Source of the DNA: Anagrus nilaparvatae
Taxonomy: Eukaryota; Arthropoda; Insecta; Hymenoptera; Mymaridae
NCBI GenBank assembly: GCA_022575985.1
Contig: JAKSXM010000132.1
Span: forward strand, 13,578,001 to 13,642,000
Length of the DNA stretch: 64,000 bases
Direction of reading: 5' to 3'
Shown here: positions 57,372 to 64,000 of the stretch, piece by piece
Layout: each line of letters opens with the position of its first letter
How positions within the stretch are numbered: position 1 is the first letter of the stretch
Program-made: the position numbers and the translations under genes
Notes under the pieces: model-generated
Databases searched by the model: none
Told to the model about the DNA's origin: nothing
Seen by the model: the letters and a program-made list of their open reading frames with translations, nothing else

Positions 57372-59779
57372 AAAAAAAGTATTCATCTTTGAGAACAAAA
57401 TTTTAAATTTCCCTGAAAATTTAATAAATTTTTTGGAAAACTTGACACCGCTGCAGTTGGAAAGCACTCAACAGCACTAAATGTAATGGAAATTAAATAT
57501 GATCAGTATTTTCAAGATCCAAGAGGAGAGCACTTATTTATAATATTATAAATTCAACAGCGAAATTACAAACCGATGAAAGTTTTGTATCTAGAAGTAT
57601 GAAAAAAAATAAGGCTAATATATTGAAGATCATAATTGAAAATTCGCAAAGATACAAACACTCAAATAAAAAGTTTAATAAAAATTGAATAATAAATAAA
57701 AACGGAAAAGAATGTCTAAACAAATAAGCATGCACAGAATCATATATAAAAAACAAAAAAAAGAAGCAGCACAAATAGGTGAAGATGAATCTGCATTTCG
57801 TTAAAGAAACACAAAAAAGTGACAAGAATAGACCATAAAAAATATAAGAAATTTATAAAGAAAAATGAAGAATGCAAAGAAAACGATAGAAAAAAAAAGA
57901 GAAAGAACTCAACAAAATAAAAAAATGTGGAGATAAAGACCTGAGTTTGGAGTAAATACTATAAATATACAAATAGAAAAGTTTCAAAAGTTAATAAATA
58001 GAAATAAAGAATTACCAATAGTGAGATTTAAAAATCTAGGGAGAGGTCAGTACTTATCCAAACTTAGAGCAATGAACTAGATGGTACCAAAATTTTCATT
58101 TTGATCTCTTTTGAAAAAAACCTTTAAAATGAACCTAAAAAATGAAGAACAAAAATTAATAAAATTTAATTATTATACAGGAAAAGAAACGTCATTTTGA
58201 AAATGATAATATTGCAGCATACGCATTAGTAGAAATTAGAAAGTTATAACTAATTTATTGGGTGTTAAGTGTAACAAAATTTTATGACCTTTTAGATATT
58301 TTAGCCACGTGTAAGAACATGAAATTAAAAGAACAAGCCATATTATTACTAAGCAATACTAAATAACAGAGGTCGCCTTAACACCATTTTCTGATTCTCC
58401 TCAGCGGAGTCAAGTGATTATGAAACAAATGATAATGAAAGTGATTATGGAGAACCGTGACAAAACTAAAATCAAAAGACGATATCTAGGGACACTGCAG
58501 TCCTGACTCAAGATAGTTTTGAAGAAAATGTAAAATTAATAATGCAAAAAAAATGAATAATAACAGTAATAAACTTATCATAAAGAAAGTTAGCCTAGTG
58601 AAATATAATATAAAGACTGATATTTTTTTCGAAAATTTTTCAGCAATGATGTTTAATTATGAAATATAGAAAATTAAGAAATCCCAATGTAAAAATCTAT
58701 AAAGCAAAAAGCGAGCTTCATTACAAAAAAAAGTATTTATCAAATAAAGGTATATGTATAAATATGAATATGAAAAATTTTATTTAATTTAAGTCATTAT
58801 TTAATATACATGGGATCTACAAAATGAAAATTAATATTTTTTAAGTAAAATAAACATTTTAAATAAAGAGCCAGACACTAGGCAGAGGATAATTTAGGTA
58901 AGGATCTTTTGCTTTGTAAAATTTGGTTATGCAAGCTGGGCACAAATGGAGCGTGTGCTAATCAGAAAAAAAATTTTTTGGATACATTTTTAGTTATAAA
59001 CATTTTTTATTTAGATTTTAGTCAGCACATTTTTTGATGTGCTTTTGTTTTTAGATTAGGATTAAGTATCGTTCATTTGTATGATCATTGTTATAAATAA
59101 ATAATAATTAATAAATTAATAAAGCGATTAATAAATAATATACATCATTTTTATTAAACTATTTTAAAACTATAATTGGTTTTAATAATTAAAAAAATTC
59201 CACGTTATTTCATACAGTTGGTGTATTAAAAAAATTTTTAAACTTCCCATAAACAAATTTTCTTGGTTTAGCGAAAATGAAAGCCCGATTCAGACCAGCG
59301 GTGAAATTTTTCAATGTACAAGTATACAGAAGTCGTTTATCAGTAGCTTTTGATTCCAACAACCACAATAGTAAAACAGGAAATCAATAACTTGGGTCAA
59401 TCACAGATACAGTACGAAAACGGTTATTTGGTTATACAGTTCTCATTTCAGTTACCTACGGGAAATTAAAAAACTGTCCAATTTGACCACTTTGTCCGTT
59501 TGTCTTTTAACCATCCTTTTTTCCTTTGACCACTTTGTCCTTTTCCGTTCTAAAAATTATACGTAAACGGAAAAATTTTGGACTGTTCCGTTTTCATTTT
59601 TTTTGTTGAAAAAGACATTATTTTAAAACTTTCCGTTTTTAATAATCTGTTTGAAAAAAAATGGTACGGGAAATCCGTTTTTGCAAATCATAAAATATGC
59701 TCTAATTTTCTTTGTCTTCAATTTTTAACGTAAAAATAGAATCAGTGGAAATAAAAACAAAAATTAAAATATAGAGAAC
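57372..59779. other. Decayed, probably retrotransposon-derived DNA
   Basis: Purine-rich + strand with scraps such as LDTAAVGKHSTALNVME (about 57440) and an acidic SAESSDYETNDNESDYGE stretch (about 58400). They are consistent with continuation of the retroelement at 55030 but too mutated to name. 59460-59650 has repeated (T/A)TGACCACTTTGTCC and TTCCGTTTT motifs. No intact gene. Confidence 0.4.
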
Positions 59780-59934
59780 TTGGATGTACCAACATCGTAC
59801 ACCATGAATACAGTCAACATTGAAAAAATAAATCAACATCTTCAAATGGCAAATAATACTGTAAATGTAGAGAATTTGTCTTTACAGATATTTCACAACC
59901 AAGAAATAGTACCAACAACGTCGTCAGCGTATCC
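59780..59934 (+). other. Unrecognised open stretch cut by an RT fragment
   Basis: A frame from ATG 59780 gives MDVPTSYTMNTVNIEKINQH and VENLSLQIFHNQEIVPTTS, then passes into RT sequence. An AG acceptor (AAATATAG) lies just upstream. The composition (Asn/Gln/Thr-rich, disordered) resembles the tail of the small-exon gene. It is too short to call a gene. Confidence 0.25.
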
Positions 59935-60215
59935 AATGAGGGAAACTCCTTCCGGGAGGTGAACGCGCAACAGGCTGTCGTAAAAGGCATTCTACAGATC
60001 CAGCCGCCTGCCATCGAACGTGTTGTAGAGCAGCCTCTAGTCCCGTGGATAGTCCTTCAGGACGTTACACAGGTATCTGGGTATGCGTAAGTCCATCTCA
60101 AAGGACCGGATCATGCCATCCTACCTGGCAGAGTTGAACGCGTTTTTGATGTCCAATGTTACCATGGCCTCGATTTTCGAAATCGAGGGAGGAGGGAGTA
60201 AAGGAATTCCCTTCT
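59935..60215 (-). mobile_element. Short RT scrap of the R1-like family with internal deletion
   Basis: The - strand reads AMVTLDIKNAFNSARWDDMI and a YLCNVLKDYPRD block with stops, then jumps directly to NAFYDSLLRVHLPEGVSLI and GYADD. The GSVLGP region between them is missing. It is close to the copy at 31888-33300 (shared LRVHLP, NVLKDY). Confidence 0.8.
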
Positions 60216-61910
60216 TAAAAATTGCTTCCCAAAAAATAAAAAGACGTACTTTTCAAAAACAGGGAGTGATTTTTTCCTCTTTACTCTGTTTCTACTACGA
60301 GGGAATACTTGCGCAATGTTGCCACAATATGTGTGTTCTCTTAACCAATAAAATCGTAGATCATCAAAGCGCGTCATTCTTCATAATTGAAAAGTATTTA
60401 AATTTTTAAAATTTTATGCGTTATTATTGCATATATTCATATAATTTAGTAAAAATTAAAGTAAATAAATAGATTTAAATATTATATAAACAAATATAAA
60501 TTCATAATTTCATCAATTTGATTATTAAAACCCAAAAAATTCTTTAAAAGTTTTCCCTTTTTTTTAAATTTTAAAAAAGATAAAATTGTCTTTTTGAATT
60601 CCATATGATAAAAAAAATAACTTCTTGAGTAAAAGAAAAGAAAGCCAGTACTCCATCAAAAAATTTTAACATAATATGGTCATAATACGATTTTGCTCAA
60701 TGCATTATAGCCGTAACATGATAACATTTTTTTAAGTTGTACGTGAAGTATTAGTACTTTAGGCAATAATATTTGTTACGAATCTTAATTTAGAATTTCA
60801 GCGGCTTTTTCATCATCTTTTTTATCTTTTATATATTACCGACATTGGATCATTTGTGTTAATATATTTTAGTAGTTTGCCTGTTTTGCATATCCAGGAT
60901 TCAAATTGCACGATTGTTTGTTTAAAAATGAATGTATTATATTCAATTTATATTGTTTACGATATAAACTATTAGGACTATAATGTGGCACTTCTGACAA
61001 TTATGCAATTCTGATAATTTTTTTTATGTGGACTTAAATTCTCTAGATTAAAAAATACCAAAAAAATTGCATATCGAGTTAATAAAGTTAATAAAGTTTA
61101 AATTATAAAATCACTAGCCTAATAACAAGATTCATAATAGGTCTTAAAGTCTCTAAGTCTACAGTACTAAAATAGTACACAAAAATATTAATACCAAATA
61201 TTTTACATTCTATTCGTGCGGGAGACACACGTCGACTCCATAAGAAATAAATTATCACCTGGATTGGACATAGCCTCTCCAATACTTTTTCAATACCTTT
61301 TTTAGTACTCTCAATTTAGAAATTATTTAAAACAGTATCATTGGTGTTTTGACTCTAAAAAAAATTATTTTAGGCAGAGATCATTTCTCAAAGTTTCAAT
61401 TTGTCAAAGTGAACAAACGAATTCCATATAATTCCATATAATTCAAGATTCCCAAGTTTAAATCTCAATTTCGGCCAGCATATTGATTTAAACGTGTCCT
61501 GGATGTCCACAAAATTTCGGAACGTTAACGGCTGATCTGCAATTTAAATATTTTATCTTCCAAAATAATCTAAAAAAGAAAAGAAAATTATATTAAAACA
61601 ATTGAATTTTTTTCGACCTTTTTTCGATTAAATGATATCAAAATAAATTTACAAATTCATCACCCCCACTTTTCATATGCCGATGCTAATTGTCATCTCT
61701 TTTATTATTAAAGCATACAAAGCGGTGATGTTAGATATATTTTTAAACTTATTTAAAAATTTAAATTTTCGCGGATTTTAATGTCGGTACAGAAGGTACC
61801 TAACGTTTCGATCAACACTAACACATAGATCTCATCAGTATGGCTGTGTGTTTTAGTGCATGTGCCACAGACGCTGATGTAAACACGTTCTTATTTTTCT
61901 TATATAGGCA
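60216..61910. other. AT-rich intergenic region
   Basis: No gene, repeat array or structured element can be supported. A mildly GC-richer stretch near 61210-61290 is unassigned. Confidence 0.4.
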
Positions 61911-62190
61911 TATTAGAAAACGAATTTAGTAATTTACTAAATTTATATTTATGTTGATACTAAAGGGGGGCGGAATAATTTTTCGTCTTTACAAACGACT
62001 TTGGGCTTTTGATCAAACTAGGGGTCGCGTCAAACCAATGCGTTTCAGAGTGCTTGACTTGGTTTGACGCGACCCCTAGTTTGATCAAAAGCCCAAAGTC
62101 GGTCTTTTGTAAAGACGAAAAATTATTCCGCCCCCCTTTAGTACCAACATAAATATAAATTTAATAAATTACTAAATTCGTTTTCTAATA
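61911..62190. repeat. 280-bp near-perfect palindrome
   Basis: TATTAGAAAACGAATTTAG at 61911 mirrors CTAAATTCGTTTTCTAATA ending at 62190. CTAAAGGGGGGCGGAATAAT mirrors ATTATTCCGCCCCCCTTTAG. GACTTTGGGCTTTTGATCAA and TAGGGGTCGCGTCAAACCAA are mirrored as well, with a ~20 bp loop around 62040-62060. A few mismatches and a small indel are visible. It is probably a small non-autonomous DNA element; no clear target duplication is seen. Confidence 0.85.
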
Positions 62191-62482
62191 CGGCCATAGA
62201 TTCCAAATGGCGATTTTAGCACTTGTGAGGACGACTCACATTGCTTCAGCCATCTGTTCTGTATACAATATTTCGAAAGTAATATTTTATTTGTACTAGA
62301 AAGTTTGCTTCGCTATACCTGTTTTCAATGGCTGCTAGTTATAGTAATGTCTAATAAGAAAGTTATTACTTAAAAGTGCTGAATTTCGGTTATCAAAAAC
62401 CAGAGGATTTTAATTTTATATTTAAAATTTGCAAACAAAACAGGCAATTCATTATTTTATAATAAAAATTTATTTTACATAC

Positions 62483-62729
62483 TTCATTTCTTGTAATTCG
62501 TTTAGCTAATGTTTGAACCTTTTTGTTATTTGAATTTTTAATGTAAACTATTGGAGATAATCATATCATTTCTTTTATTTTAAAATCTAGTTCTGGTTTC
62601 TCAATTGCAAATATAAAAAATATTGTCGTGCCTAGTGAATGACCAATATAAGTACTCATATCATTTTTATTGATTTCTGATATGTAATTTAATTCAGCTG
62701 GTAGGTCATAAATTCCCATTTCATGCATA
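62483..62729 (-). pseudogene. Acid-lipase (lysosomal/gastric lipase family) exon with in-frame stop
   Basis: The - strand reads MHEMGIYDLPAELNYISEI, then STYIGHSLGTTIFFIFAIEK, KIKEMI, stop (TGA), LSPIVYIKNSN and LAKRITRNE. GHSLGTT is the GxSxG nucleophile elbow of the alpha/beta-hydrolase acid lipases, and HEMG.YDLPA and ALSPIAY are family landmarks at the right spacing. The exon is bounded by TTTAG on the 5' side and GTATGT on the 3' side, so splice signals survive. The TGA near 62580 replaces the residue before LSP. Flanking exons are not found, so this is a pseudogene fragment unless the stop is an assembly error. Confidence 0.82.
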
Positions 62730-62763
62730 CTAAATAGTTCAAAATATTAAATTTTAAATATTC

Positions 62764-63655
62764 AGGTTGTTGTTCGGTACAGCTAGCGAACCTAGCGGAT
62801 TATTTCGCGAAGTTCAACAAAATTTAATATTATTATTGTTATTATTATAAGTAAAAAAAAAATAAAAATATTTGTTTATTACGAATTTCAGAAGAAAAAT
62901 TATGACTACCCAATTTGTAGGAATGGGCTTAGTATTTTCAAATAATTAGCAACAATTTTTATTTAATTTAAAAATTAAAATAACACAACATATTTATTGA
63001 TACAGCAACATTAACTTTATAGACTACATTTTTAACCTTACTACTTTAAGTACTACATACTACACGCAACAGACTACAATTTTTTTTATAAAAATTAATA
63101 AAAATTAATAATAACTTAAAATATTATAAATTTTCAAAAAAAAATTTTGTTTTTTTTTCAACTTTGGAGCTTAATATTTCTGATACAAAATGGTTAATTA
63201 CCTTGAAATTTTAAAATGATATTCTAATACTATTCATTAACTTTAAAATTAATTTTCGTTCACATCTGACGTCTCGTTTAGAAGCATTTACAAAAAGACG
63301 CTAGATTTCAATGCATTTTCACGTGCCTTCCTATCCTAACAATGTATTGGCAAAAAAAAATACCACCGTAAAATGACAAAATCGGCGCTGATGTACAAAA
63401 ATGGCGACGACAAGCGGTGTAATGGCGCAGTCAAGCGGTGTATTAGATATAGGAAAAAAATAGTTCTTCAATAAACCACCTGCGGCGTTTGGTTATTTTT
63501 TTTGCCAATAAGAATTGAACTTTGGAGTTTAATAACTCGTAAACTAAATGGTGAATTATCTTAATTTTTTATCAGTAGATGTATTTTAATGTAATTAATC
63601 CCCTGTTAAAATTATATTTAATTCTGACGTTGACGTATGTACCGAACAACAACCT
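62764..63655. mobile_element. 892-bp inverted-repeat element
   Basis: AGGTTGTTGTTCGGTACA at 62764 mirrors TGTACCGAACAACAACCT ending at 63655 (18/18). The interior has direct copies of AACTTTGGAG(C/T)TTAATA (63163, 63513) and a CGGCG-containing stretch but no coding frame. No convincing target duplication was found. It lies just upstream of the lipase exon. Confidence 0.75.
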
Positions 63656-64000
63656 TGAAATTAATTCTAATAAAATTTATTTTCATATATGAGTCCAGCA
63701 AATAAAAAAAAATTTCTAGAATTTTATTTACTGGGTGAGAGTAGTGGCTATTATTATAAATATGAAATTCTTAAAATTTAATCGGTTCAAAGTTTCAATT
63801 CAAAATGTACTCTATTATAATTAGCAATGAACAAAAAAAGTTATTATATTTTTTTGGGAAATTGCTTCTAACTTTACTGTTTTAATTTTTAATTAGTAAA
63901 ATAAATACGCATTTAAGGCCCGTCTTCAAATTTTTGAAAAAAAAACTGTATTACTTAATAACGTATATTTTTTTAATTTTATTGAATATCACAAAAATTT
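63656..64000. other. AT-rich window end
   Basis: No feature supported. A - strand reading with HYSHPVNK was considered as an upstream lipase exon and not accepted. Confidence 0.4.

Noticed and set aside
63690..63830. Upstream lipase exon on the - strand
   Set aside because: The reading HYSHPVNK does not align with the NARGN..YSRKH landmark expected there.
1..64000. CRISPR array
   Set aside because: The tandem arrays have 128-155 bp units without a constant short repeat plus unique spacers, and the sequence is eukaryotic.

Overview
This is a very AT-rich animal nuclear sequence. Genes are spliced with GT-AG introns, intergenic DNA is long, and transposon debris is abundant. A takeout/juvenile-hormone-binding-type gene, R1-like non-LTR retrotransposon fragments, a MULE-like transposase gene and TTAA-, TAA- and TA-flanked inverted-repeat elements together point to an insect. 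I could not fix the order from the sequence alone.

The left end (1-14.2 kb) is the host-gene block. It holds the 3' end of an unknown gene, then a 2.8 kb foldback element. Next come GMPPB (mannose-1-phosphate guanylyltransferase, 3 exons, - strand) and SKIC8/WDR61 (8 exons, - strand). A secreted saposin/canopy-like gene (4 exons, + strand) is divergent from WDR61 across a short promoter region. NME6 (nucleoside diphosphate kinase 6, 3 exons, + strand) and an intronless F-box/LRR gene (- strand) complete the block. I reconstructed the exon joins by hand; in each spliced gene the exon lengths sum to an exact multiple of three.

From 14.2 to 33.5 kb there is no intact host gene. The region is a gallery of foldback elements, tandem arrays with roughly 128-155 bp periods, small inverted-repeat elements, retrotransposon RT fragments and a transposase fragment. 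From 34.1 to 39.7 kb lies a complete takeout-like gene whose third intron carries a 2.4 kb foldback element. From 41.8 to 46.4 kb there is a decayed succinyl-CoA ligase GTP-specific beta subunit (SUCLG2) pseudogene split by a TA-flanked element, and next to it a decayed MULE-like transposase gene.

From 49.3 to 51.2 kb there is an unrecognised gene of five small exons joined entirely by phase-1 introns. Its frame runs on past three TAA codons until it meets an antisense RT insertion. The right end (54.8-64 kb) holds a decayed LTR-retrotransposon gag, a TTAA-flanked palindrome, another RT scrap, a 280 bp near-perfect palindrome, a lysosomal-acid-lipase-type exon with an in-frame stop, and an 0.9 kb inverted-repeat element.

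The most unusual property of the window is the density of long inverted repeats: at least seven, 0.28-2.8 kb. Several have arms built from tandem repeats of near-nucleosomal length. One sits inside the intron of an apparently functional gene. The other notable item is the phase-1 small-exon gene.
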